From Typhlomys cinereus (lineage: Eukaryota; Chordata; Mammalia; Rodentia; Platacanthomyidae), in assembly GCA_023101885.1 (NCBI GenBank), contig JALPQD010000293.1:291861-355860 (forward strand): a DNA stretch of 64,000 nucleotides, written 5' to 3'. The notes beneath the pieces were generated by a model. That model did no database searches, was not told where the DNA came from, and saw only the letters and a program-made list of their open reading frames with translations. This document shows positions 48,681 through 58,258 of the stretch, piece after piece (the stretch's first letter is position 1; each line of letters opens with the position of its first letter). The translations under genes were made by a program, and so were the position numbers.

Positions 48681-48712
48681 ACACACGTATGATAAATAAA
48701 ATGAAATATTAA
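48524..48712 (+). repeat. 3' half of a B2-like SINE with a long CT run
   Basis: It reads 'aagcaaagaggaggtagcac', then 'aaagtcacccttgggcctcc', matching the 3' half of the SINE at 4764-4990. The tRNA-derived head is missing, and the duplicated 107-bp segment sits in its place. A CT microsatellite at 48601-48681 and an 'aataaaatgaaata' tail follow. Confidence 0.7.
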
Positions 48713-48764
48713 TTCAGTTTTCTGATCCAAAGAAAAATTGGATTTCTTTTTTTTTAATCTTATT

Positions 48765-49036
48765 CTTTTTTTTTTTTTACTTATAAGTATTTATTCAATT
48801 GTGCATGTATGCACGTGTGTGTGTGTGCATGTATGTGTGTGTGAACCACCATGGACGCCTCTACCTCCTGCCTTGTTTACTCTGCCCCAGGATTCACAGG
48901 CTCCGCCCTACCAGGACCAGAAATTCAGGCTGCCCTCGCTTCCTCCTGGCGTCTATATGTGGGGTCTAGGATCCGAACTCAGGACCTTCCGCCTGCAAGG
49001 CAGAGGCTTAACCCCTGAGCCACCTCTCCAGCCCTG
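48765..49036 (-). repeat. Long B4-like SINE, minus orientation
   Basis: The right end 'taacccctgagccacctctc' followed by 'cagccc' is the reversed head, and 'ggatccgaactcaggacctt' is the box B region. The body shares 'aggctccgccctaccaggac' with the copy at 30773-31073. It retains several CpG sites and looks younger than the other SINEs here. The T-rich left end is the reversed A-tail. Confidence 0.85.
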
Positions 49037-49321
49037 AAACATTGGATTTCTATCTGTTATTTTTCCTACTTGTGTACAGTCGCAAATTGGCTTCTTGGTT
49101 ATACTCCTTGGCAACCGCTGTGATTATCTGAATTCTTTTATATATGCCATTAGTGCTATTTCAGCCCTCTCTATTTGGTTATTTGTGTTTTGTTTATGTA
49201 TTAGTTTGACTTTTCAATTTTCTTTCTTTACTCTTCAATTTCCTTTGTAATTTTATTCTGAAAGGAATTTCTCATCTTAGTAAATTAATATTTATACCAA
49301 GTTATTAATTCCATGGAACAC

Positions 49322-49428
49322 CTGCACAGTGATATCCTTCATGTCTAGGATATGTCGAACATTTTTTTCCACCTAAAAAATTAACTTTTCGAATTTTTTA
49401 AATTAATTTTAACCTGGTGTATAAAGCA
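49322..49428. repeat. Duplicated 107-bp segment, copy 2
   Basis: Same orientation as copy 1, with its start 905 bp to the right. No SINE adjoins this copy. It may be the source of copy 1. Confidence 0.92.
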
Positions 49429-49555
49429 TACATCTTCTCTCTGAGACGCCATCTGCAACAGAGTTTACACCCTGTTAATCCTTTTTCAGCATGGGAACTG
49501 GAGTGTAAATGTGGGAGTGGAAGTGACTGAGACAGGGCAAAGTGTTAGAGACTGA

Positions 49556-49815
49556 GAGAACAGGTATGGCATTGGATGCAGATTCTACAATTTGTCTGCA
49601 GCGTGGCTGTGGTAAATTAGTCAGCTGTACTTCAGTTTCCCTTTCCAAAAACAAAAGATTGATACTGGCCTCACAGAGAATAAATCAAAGAATCACAGAA
49701 GAATAAATAAAAGCAGCATAACTGAAGTATTTACAGTTGTGGCTAGTATAATTAGAGTGCTGTGGTAGAGTGGACAGAATTGATTATCATCATTGCCATC
49801 ATCATTATCATCAGC
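49556..49815 (+). repeat. MIR SINE, diverged
   Basis: It follows the MIR order: 'gtaaattagtcagctgtact', 'tcagtttccctttccaaaa', 'gatactggcctcacagagaa', then an 'attatcatcattgccatcat' end in place of the usual ATT-rich tail. Confidence 0.7.
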
Positions 49816-50810
49816 ACATGAGTTCTGCTGTCTGTTAGATCTTTGTTAAATGCAGTACACTGAATACACATCATTAGCCATAGTGCCAGGGCAGATGTCC
49901 TGGTCTTTTCAGGACTGATGGCGGATGCATGTGCCACTTTCCCAATTGCTGCAAATCCTCACCAAGCATGTCCACCCCTCTTACTCAGAAAGAAGGAATC
50001 CATGGGCATGCATGTCTATCATTTCCCTAGAGACTTGAGTATTGGTTAGAATTTTCCTACTTCCATTAACTCAACATTATGGTCTAGAAAAAAAAGACAG
50101 AAACAGAAACCATTCCTCACCTAACTCATAAAGTTTATAGACTTTGGGTATGCTCCTTCATGACTGCTTTTCTGCTGCATTTACTTATAGATTATGTTTT
50201 TAAATGTTTATGTAATTAAATTCATCTGAGCTTCAATTAATTAGTTTTTGCTATTTCTTATGTGTAAAACCTTCTTCCATCCTGAGATTAACAAAATATT
50301 CTCATAGTAGTAATTTTTATGTTTTGATAGTATTCATTAATCTTTAAATCATATGAAATTTGCTTCCCATTGAGGAAAGTTAAAGATGCATGTTATTTTT
50401 TACAGATAAGTAACTAATTTTATCAATATTAATGCAAATTTGTCTATTCCTTCAATTCCATGTTAGGAAGTCATCTTTACTATAAGTGTATTTTTCTATT
50501 GTATTTCGATCTATTCCTGGATTCTAATGTATTACACTTAACTATGTATGAATGTAGGGTAGGTAGATTAGTGATGTATAAATGTATTTATAACTATAAG
50601 CTCACATTATACAAACTAAGCATGCAGTTATATATTTAACTTACATTTACAAGTTTCAAACATTAGTATGCTATGTTGTAAGTTACCTTTATTATTCACA
50701 TATTTTTATCTGTGCCTGTGTACTTGGTCTTGAGCATGAAATCAGATCTCCTACTGTAGTCTTTGTTAGAACTTCTATGTTTTTATAGATTGCATCCTAT
50801 CCTCTGAGTA
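49816..50810. other. Unassigned AT-rich sequence
   Basis: No gene or confident repeat is seen before the LTR. Confidence 0.4.
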
Positions 50811-51145
50811 TGTCATTGTTAGGCACATTAAGCCCTGGGCACATTGGTACAAAATTAATGGTTGAGTTAAGCCCAGAGATAACCTGCAAGAGAATGTCTA
50901 GCTGATAGGGAAGATCCAGCCCATGGTGGGTGGGATTAGACCCTGAAATAAAATACCAAAAGCTGATTGAAAAAGTTGGCATCCTTTTGTACACTTGGCC
51001 AGACATGCTGGTCTGGCAAGTAAGGATTGTCCATCTCTCAGCCATTATGCAGTGATGGTGTGGCCAGTTCCCTTGACCCTGGTGTTGGTGTATGCTTCCC
51101 GACAACCTGGACTACACATTGTAACTGGACTATCAGTAAGAAAAT

Positions 51146-51160
51146 AAACCCCTTTTTTTT
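51146..51160. repeat. Left target-site duplication of L1-C
   Basis: 'aaacccc' followed by eight T. The right copy at 57339-57352 is identical except for one T fewer. Together they bracket L1-C. Confidence 0.88.
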
Positions 51161-51371
51161 GCCTTCCCCTCCACTCCGCCGCCCGGGACGCACGCGTGGT
51201 CCAGCAGGGCCTCACCGCGCCAGGAACCAGGTAAGCTCAGTCCCCACCCGCCCCCAGAGCCCCAGGCCGCCCGTAAGCTCGGTCCCTGCCTGCCCCCAGA
51301 GCCCCAGGCCAAATAATTCAGTTTAGTGAAAAACGCACAAAAATTAAAAGATCTTAAGAGTTAAAACGACA
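51161..51371 (+). promoter_or_regulatory. L1-C 5'UTR, CpG-rich with a 38-42-bp tandem repeat
   Basis: The first 65 bases are rich in CG dinucleotides ('ccgccgcccgggacgcacgc' is typical). Two tandem units follow at 51231-51272 and 51273-51310, each starting GTAAGCTC and each containing 'gcccccagagccccaggcc'. The last 60 bases before ORF1 match the leader of L1-B, but the GC-rich part does not. The unit starts look like splice donor sites (CAG/GTAAG at 51228-51235). This is likely the promoter of this L1 lineage. Confidence 0.75.
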
Positions 51372-52436
51372 ATGCCAAAGTCTAAGTGCAAATCCATGAG
51401 AAACAACACTCAAGTAAACAAATCTCCCACTGAAGGAATTAATCCCATAATGTTAGACTCCAACCAGAACAAACCCATGGAAAATGGCCAAGAAAGCCTG
51501 ACCCAGGATAACGACCTTCAAAATATGATCATTACCATGTTCAATACTATGAAAGAGGAAATCCGGGAGGAATTAAATAATCGAATCAATCGCTTTGAGG
51601 AGGAACACGACAGACACATGCAGGAGTTGAGAAAAACAGTGCAAGAATCAAAAACTGGCATAGAGCAGTTAAAGCAGACACAAGCAGAGTTTAAAACTGA
51701 GCTAAAAGACAAGTTATCTTCAACCCAGAACTCCACAGAGAGTCTTATCAGCAGAACTAATGAAGCAGAAAACAGAATTTCAGATCTTGAAGATAAAGTG
51801 GGAGTATTAACCAACTCAATGGAAGAGATTGTTAAAGCCAAAAAGATGCTTGAGAGAAATATCCAGGAGATATGGGACACCCTGAAGAAGCCCAACATGC
51901 GTATTCATGGAATACCAGAGCAAGAATCTCAAAATACCACCCCTGAGGAAATTTTTCAAATGATCATCAAGGAAAACTTTCCTCATCTAAAAAAAGACAG
52001 GCCCATCCATATACAAGAGGCATTCCGCACCCCAAACAGATATGACCAAAACAGAAGCTCGCCATGGCAAATAATAGTCAAAACACTCCACATTCAAGAT
52101 AAAGAATTGGTGCTGAGAGCTTCAAGGGAGAAAAAACAAGTCACTTTTAAAGGTAAACCTATTAAAATAACAAATGACTTCTCAGTCGAAACAGTAAAAG
52201 CAAGAAGAGCTTGGAGAGACATACTTCAAGTATTGAATGAGCAAAAATGTCAACCCAGGCTGATTTACCCTGCAAAACTATCAGTCATGATCGAGGGAGA
52301 AAGAAAAATCTTCCAGCACAAAGACAACCTGAAGGGATACATGTCCACCAAACCAGGCCTTCAAAAAATGCTAGAAATGATACTCAAGCTTGAAGAAAAA
52401 AACAGGCATATCCAGGAGAGCAGAAGGCAAGTATAA
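51372..52436 (+). CDS. ORF1: L1-C ORF1 protein, intact frame
   Basis: This 354-residue frame encodes the L1 RNA-binding protein that coats L1 RNA and helps first-strand synthesis. From the sequence: a polar N-terminus, a long coiled coil (about residues 50-155, rich in Glu, Lys and Gln with repeated Leu/Ile), an RRM-like domain (about 155-255, with 'NMRIHGIPEQE' near residue 175) and a C-terminal domain (about 255-345, with 'KARRAWRDILQVLNEQ' near 275). The start at 51372 is the Met of 'MPKSKCKSM', also present in L1-B. The length is typical for mammalian ORF1. ORF2 follows after 50 bases. The frame is open, but whether the protein works is unknown. Confidence 0.9.
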   Translation: MPKSKCKSMRNNTQVNKSPTEGINPIMLDSNQNKPMENGQESLTQDNDLQNMIITMFNTMKEEIREELNNRINRFEEEHDRHMQELRKTVQESKTGIEQLKQTQAEFKTELKDKLSSTQNSTESLISRTNEAENRISDLEDKVGVLTNSMEEIVKAKKMLERNIQEIWDTLKKPNMRIHGIPEQESQNTTPEEIFQMIIKENFPHLKKDRPIHIQEAFRTPNRYDQNRSSPWQIIVKTLHIQDKELVLRASREKKQVTFKGKPIKITNDFSVETVKARRAWRDILQVLNEQKCQPRLIYPAKLSVMIEGERKIFQHKDNLKGYMSTKPGLQKMLEMILKLEEKNRHIQESRRQV

Positions 52437-52486
52437 CACCATTAAAAGCGAAACAATATACTTATAAAAACTACTAAACATAATAA

Positions 52487-55400
52487 ATGTCTGGAATCAA
52501 AAATAGTTTCACCATTATAACACTAAATGTTAATTGAATTAACTCACCGATCAAGAGACACAGATTACAAACTTGGATTAAAAATCACAATCCATCAATC
52601 TGCTGCCTGCAGGAAACCCATCTTACCACAAAAGATAGCCACGCTCTAAAAAATAAAAGGCTGGTCAACAATTCTACAAGCTAATGGAAGCAGAAAACAG
52701 GCAGGGGTAGCCACTATGATATCAGACAAAGTGGACTTCAAACCAAAGAAAATTATAAGAGACACAGATGGATACTACATTTTAGTCACAGGTACAATTC
52801 ACCAGAAAGACTTCACAATACTGAACATATATGCACCCAATATGGGCCCCTCCATATTCATTAAGAAAACCCTACAGCGCCTAAAGCAAGAAATCAACCC
52901 CCAAACGATAATTCTTGGGGACTTCAACACCGCCCTCTCAACATGGGATAGATCAACAGGTCAAAAGCTTAACAGAGACACTTTGGAAGTTAATCAAACC
53001 CTGAAAGAAATGGACCTTACAGATCTCTATCGAACTTTTCACCCACGCACCAAAGAATACACATTTTTCTCAGCAGCACACGGAACTTTCTCCAAAATAG
53101 ATCACATACTGGGCCACAAAACGAATCTACACATGTACAAAAAAGGTGAAATTCTAATCTGTGCCCTGTCAGACCACCAGGGCCTAAAGCTAGACATCCA
53201 CAACACAACAAACAAGAGAAAATACACTAACTCCTGGAAACTTAACAATATGATGCTGAATGAGAACTGGATTCAGGAAGAAATTAAAAAGGAAATTCAA
53301 GATTTCCTGAAAGTGAATGATGATGAAAATACAACTTACCAAAATCTCTGGGACACAATGAAAGCTGTTCTAAGAGGTAAGTTCATAGCTCTTAATGCCT
53401 ACATCAAAAAATGGAAACATCAGAAATAAACAACTTAACAATGCAGCTTAAAGCTTTAGAGAAACTAGAGCAATCTGATCCCAAAAGTAGTAGAAGAGAG
53501 GAGATTAGCAAAATAAGGGGAGAAATATCTGAAATCAAGATTAAGAAAAAGATAGAAAAAATCAACCAGTCAAAAAACTGGTTCTTTGAAAGAATCAATA
53601 AGATTGATACACCCCTAGCTAAATTAACCAAAAGCAGGAGAGAGAAAACCCAAATTAACAAAATCAGAAATGAACATGGAGATATCACTACTGAACCCAA
53701 GAAACCAAGAGAATTATTACATCATATTTCAAAAACTTATACTCTGTGAAGTTTGACAACACAAAAGAGATGGATGAATTTCTAAGTAAATACAACTTAC
53801 CTAAATTGAATCAGGAAGTTGTGAATTATTTAAATAGTCCTATAACATATAAGGAAATTGAAGAAGTAATCTCAAATCTTCTCACCAAAAAATGTCCTGG
53901 ACCAGATGGATTCAGTACAGAGTTCTACCAGACATTCAAGGAGTTAATAACACCAATACTCCTTAAACTGTTCCATCAAATAGCAAAGGAAGGAACACTA
54001 CCAAATTCCTTCTATGAAGCTAATATCGTTTTAATCCCAAAACCTAATAAAGATTCACTTAAAAAAGAAAACTATAGGCCGATCTCTCTGATGAACACAG
54101 ACACAAAGATTCTCAACAAAGTCTTAGCAAATCAGATTCAAAAACATATTAAAAAGATCATTCACAGGGACCAAGTAGGCTTCATCCCCGGCACACAAGT
54201 TGGTTCAACATACGCAAATCAATAAATGTAATTCATCATGTAAACCAATCCAAAGTCCAAGACCACATGATACTCTCGATAGATGCAGAAAAAGCCTTTG
54301 ACAAGATCCAACAGCCTTTTATGATCAAAACGCTAGAGACAGTAGGAATGGAAGGAACCTTTATCAATATAATAAAAGCTGTATACAACAAGCCCACAGC
54401 AAGGATTATACTCAATGGGGAACAATTGGAAGCGTTCCCACTTTGATCAGGAACTAGACAAGGCTGTCCACTCTCATCACTTCTATTCAATATTGTACTT
54501 GAAGTCTTAGCTGAAGCCATAAGGCAAGAAAGGGACATTATAGGGATTCTAATTGGCAAGGAAGAAGTCAAGCTAACTCTATTTGCAGATGACATGATCT
54601 TATATCTGAGGGATCCCAAAAACTCCACCAGGAAGCTACTGGAACTAATTGAGAAGTTCAGCAGGGTGGCAGGATACAAAATAAATGTCCAAAAATCAGA
54701 GGCCTTCCTATATGCCCAAAATGAAAGAAGTGAAAAAGCCTTGAGAGAAACAATCCCATTTACTATAGCCCCTAAAAAAAATGAAATACCATGGTATAAA
54801 CCTAACTAAGGAGGTAAAAGACCTTTACAATGAAAACTTTAAAACCCTAAAGAAAGAAATAGCAGAAGACATCAGAAGGTGGAAAGACCTCCCTTGTTCC
54901 TGGATTGGCAGAATCAACATTGTAAAAATGACCATTCTACCAAAGGCAATATACAGATTCAATGCTATACCAATCAAAATCCCAAAGCAATTCTTCAAAG
55001 AAGTTCACCAAACAATCTCAAAGTTCATATGGAGGCACAAAAGACCCAGGATAGCAAAGACAATCCTGAGTAACAAAAACATTGCTGGAGGTATTACCAT
55101 ACCAAACCTAAGTCTATACTACAAATACATAGTTATAAAGACAGCCTGGTACTGGCTCCAAAATAGACACACCGATCAGTGGATAAGGATTGAAGACCCA
55201 GATATAAGCCCACAAAATTACAGCCATTTGGTCTTTGACAAAGCGGCCCAAAGAATCCAGTGGAAAAAGAACAGCATTTTCAACAAATGGTGCTGGCAAA
55301 ACTGGATCTCCACATGCAGAAGATTAAAGCTGGACCCGTACTTGTCACCATGTACAAGACTTAATTCCAAATGGATCAAGGACCTTGATATCAGGCCAGA

Positions 55401-56310
55401 GACTATAAAAATCATACCTGAACGGATAGGGAACTCCCTTGAGCTGATTGGGCTAGGCCAACATTTCCTAAACAGACATCCAATGGCATAGTCACTGCTA
55501 CCAACTCTCAACAGTTGGGATCTTGTGAAATTAAAGAGCTTCTGTTCAGATAAAGAGATTGTAACATGAGCTCAAAGGCAACCCACAGAATGGGAGAAAA
55601 TCTTCACTAACCACATATCTGACAGAGCTCTACTGTCCAGAGTGCACAAAGAACTTAAAAAACTAAAGTCCAAGGAAACCAATGGCCCAATTAAAAAATG
55701 GGCCCTGGAACTTAAAAGAAACTTTACCAGAGATGAAATTAAAATGTCTAACAAATATCTTAAAAAATGCTCCACTTCCTTAGCCATCAGGGAAATGCAA
55801 ATCAAAACTTCCCTGAGATATCATCTCACCCCGGTCAGGATGGCAAAAATGCACAATACAAACAACGACAAATGCTGGAGAGGATGTGGAGAGAGGGGAA
55901 CTCTGCTACATTGCTGGTGGGAATGCAGGCTCATACAGACACTCTGGCGAGCCGTCTGGAGATTCTTAAAGAAATTAAAGATTGAAATGCCATATGATCC
56001 TGCTATTCCACTTTTGGGAATAACCCCCCATGCAGCAGAGGTTCTCCTCGATAGCACAAGCTCGACCATGTTCATAGCAGCAGTGTTTACAATAGCAAAG
56101 TCATAGAATCAACCTAAATGTCCAACAGTTGACGAGTGGATAAGGAAAAGGTGGTACATCTATGCAATGGAGTACTACTCAGCCATCAAAAATGATGAAT
56201 TATTGGAATTTGCCGGGAAATGGATGTCATTAGAAACAATTATATTAAGTGAAGTATCCCAGACAGAGAAAATTAAGCGCCGTATGTACTCCCTAATAGG
56301 TGGCTCCTAG
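52487..56310 (+). pseudogene. ORF2: L1-C ORF2, full length but decayed
   Basis: Endonuclease, reverse transcriptase and C-terminal cysteine-histidine region are all present in order. Endonuclease motifs include 'CLQETHL', 'LGDFNTALS' and 'SDHQGLKLD'. The RT catalytic motif '[11 protein letters not shown]' is intact near 54573-54605. The zinc-knuckle-like motif '[18 protein letters not shown]' is near 55873-55926. Breaks: TGA at 52535; frameshifts near 52670-52715, 53410, 53700-53740, 54200 and 54780 (an extra A); nonsense changes near 54444, 55489, 55567 and 56104. The stop codon is at 56308-56310. Several nonsense changes are C-to-T or G-to-A type. It cannot make a full protein. Confidence 0.93.
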
Positions 56311-57338
56311 TACCAAACCCACCCAGCCCACCTAGAGACAGTAATTGCAAGGATTATGAACAGGAGGGATGGGGTAAGAGGGCCACACCAGAAACAAGGA
56401 GAAACGGGACCATGTTACAGCAGGGAAAATAGGCCTCCATCAAGGCCCCAAATAAGTAATGAGACATCTGATTAAGTTCACAGACTTTTGTTCCTGATCA
56501 TTTACTACTGAGGGGGTGTGATCTCACCAGAAGAGGAGGGCATATAGTCTGGCAGATAAAAAGTAACCATTTTGCATATGGGTGATAGACCCCTCCCTCA
56601 CTGTGGTTTCCCACTTTTATTCATCTACCTTTGAATGTGCTTTTATCACAAGACTCTAGTTTAACAGCTTTTTGTCTCTGGCCAGGGGGTAACATACAAT
56701 GCCCACAAGGATGGAGTGAAGGGCATTGCAGGAGCAGCAAAACTGCAAAAGAAAATCAACAAACCACAATCCAGAACTTCAGAGACTCTATATCAACCAC
56801 CTAGAACTAGGCCAGCTTAGTCTCTCCCCATCTTGAAGCTCAGGAAAATTTGCGGAAGAGGGGGCGGTAAGAGTGTAAGAGCAAAAGGATGAGAGGAGCA
56901 ATGATATGTAAGATACTCTATACTAGTTAGGGGTGAAGCAATCATAATTGGACTTTGCATGCCCTGCGCGTTGTCCAACACACTGTTGACCTCACAAAGT
57001 CTAGCATCTGCGAAAGACACCAAGATCCTTGGAGGCAAAGGATTGGCAGCCACAGCAGTGTTCCTATACCTAAGGGGAACACGGGAAAGGGTTCAGGGAA
57101 AGGCCACTGGGTCCTTGTATGTCATCGGAGAGGAGGGCCCAGAGGAAAATCAGACATACACAAGAAAGGACTCTCTGGGAATTGGGGCAGGAGGCACTGG
57201 GGGATGGGGAGGGAGGGGGGTGGGGAGGGGGAGCAGGGGGTACAGGGGGAGGAGGAGGGAGGGAGGGAACTGGTGTACCTAATAAGTTTGTATGAGCTGA
57301 AATAATAATAAAAATGTATTAATAAAAAAAAAGAAAAG
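56311..57338 (+). other. L1-C 3'UTR with G-rich tract and A-rich tail
   Basis: It matches the 3'UTRs of L1-D and L1-A. The purine tract at 57185-57269 has many runs of three or more G, a candidate for quadruplex structure. 'aataataataaaaatg' near 57301 and an A-run at 57323-57332 mark the 3' end. Frames at 56955-57305 and 56959-57282 are glycine-rich artefacts of the G tract. Confidence 0.88.
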
Positions 57339-57352
57339 AAACCCCTTTTTTT
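57339..57352. repeat. Right target-site duplication of L1-C
   Basis: 'aaacccc' followed by seven T, matching 51146-51160 apart from one T. LTR sequence resumes after it. Confidence 0.88.
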
Positions 57353-57406
57353 CCCTTAAGCCATCTGATGGTCGTTTATCAGCAATCATGCAGGTGAACT
57401 GCAACA

Positions 57407-58258
57407 GAATTTGGTACCAGGAGTGGGATGTTGCTGATGAATCTGGCTCTGTGGATTTTGAACAGTTTTGCTGGAGGAACTTCATAATGTTTGAAAGTTC
57501 TGAGCTTATGGATTACAAATACTGTTCTTCAGTTTAATGGGCCATATGGATGGTGAAAATGCCGAGCCCAGTTTGTGATGAGGGTAACAAGGAGTTTGGG
57601 AAAGTTTAACTTAAAGACAATGGACTGGTTTGCTTGATAGAGAAGAGCTGCGTTGATAGCCATGAAGTTCTGGATGTGGAAAGGGCAGGCAGCAGAATAT
57701 CTGCTATCGTTGGAAAAATGAGTATCGATGAAGAAAAATCTAATGACTTGCACTGGATGTGGAAAACATGAATACCACCATATGGTAATTTTGTAGTTTG
57801 AAAACCCGGATTCCTTCAGGGGCTGACAGCCCAAGTTGTAGCCATTTCTTGCCCTTTGGAAGTTTCGGCTACCTAGAAAGAAGCTTTTCCAGAGTCGGCA
57901 TGCTGAAGTTGGTACAGCTGGAGCTTGAGTGGACCAAGTTGTGTTTATGCCTGCCTTCGAAATCTGGAAGCATTCCCCAGCTGGTACTGGTTTTGGTGTA
58001 CTGCTGAGGGGTTCATGAATAGCAGCAAAACCTTGGCACCAAGTGGCAGGCATAGAGTTCCTGCAAGGGAAGGTGAAGCTTATAGCTGCAGTGGTGAACC
58101 CAGAGTGGTGTTTGAGATGCCAGAATGGTGGGATGTATGCTGAGGATGGCTGCGAGTGGAGATTCAGCTTGGTGCAGAGGAACACTGAACTTTTGATAGT
58201 GAGACCTTTTGTATTTTACAATCTCCATCCTGAAATTGATAAATATGAATTGTGAAGT
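57407..58258 (+). mobile_element. ERVL-type internal region, 3' end lost
   Basis: Directly after the LTR end comes 'gaat' and then 'tggtaccaggagtggga' (57412-57428), which has the position and form of a primer-binding site. ERVL elements are known for a tRNA-Leu-type site of this kind. About 830 bp of internal sequence follow without recognisable gag or pol motifs, as in MaLR-type non-autonomous elements. No 3' LTR was found, so the element is cut off. The right limit is approximate. The 218-residue minus frame at 57529-58185 is antisense to the element and probably not a gene. Confidence 0.7.

Larger units (their letters stand above)
51161..57338 (+). mobile_element. L1-C: full-length LINE-1
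   Basis: A complete plus-strand L1: short GC-rich 5'UTR (51161-51371), ORF1 (51372-52436), a 50-base spacer, ORF2 (52487-56310, decayed), a 3'UTR with G-rich tract, and an A-rich tail at 57321-57338. A 14-15-bp duplication flanks it. It is inserted inside the LTR at 50811-57406, so it is younger than that LTR. Its ORF1 frame is open, but ORF2 has many stops and frameshifts. Confidence 0.95.
50811..57406 (+). mobile_element. ERVL-class 5' LTR (copy 3), split by L1-C
   Basis: The LTR starts TGTCATTGTTAGGC at 50811 and ends AACTGCAACA at 57406, but its middle holds the 6.2-kb L1-C. LTR sequence is 50811-51160 and about 57353-57406, roughly 404 bp in all. The polyadenylation signal AATAAA is at 51143-51148, just before the L1 insertion. 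Unlike copies 1 and 2 it keeps internal sequence on its 3' side, so it is a 5' LTR rather than a solo one. Confidence 0.85.

Noticed and set aside
56955..57305. Glycine-rich plus-strand frames of 107-116 residues
   Set aside because: They are produced by the G-rich tract of the L1-C 3'UTR.
57529..58185. 218-residue minus-strand open frame
   Set aside because: It is antisense to the ERVL-type internal region. It has no recognised domain, and the plus strand explains the sequence.
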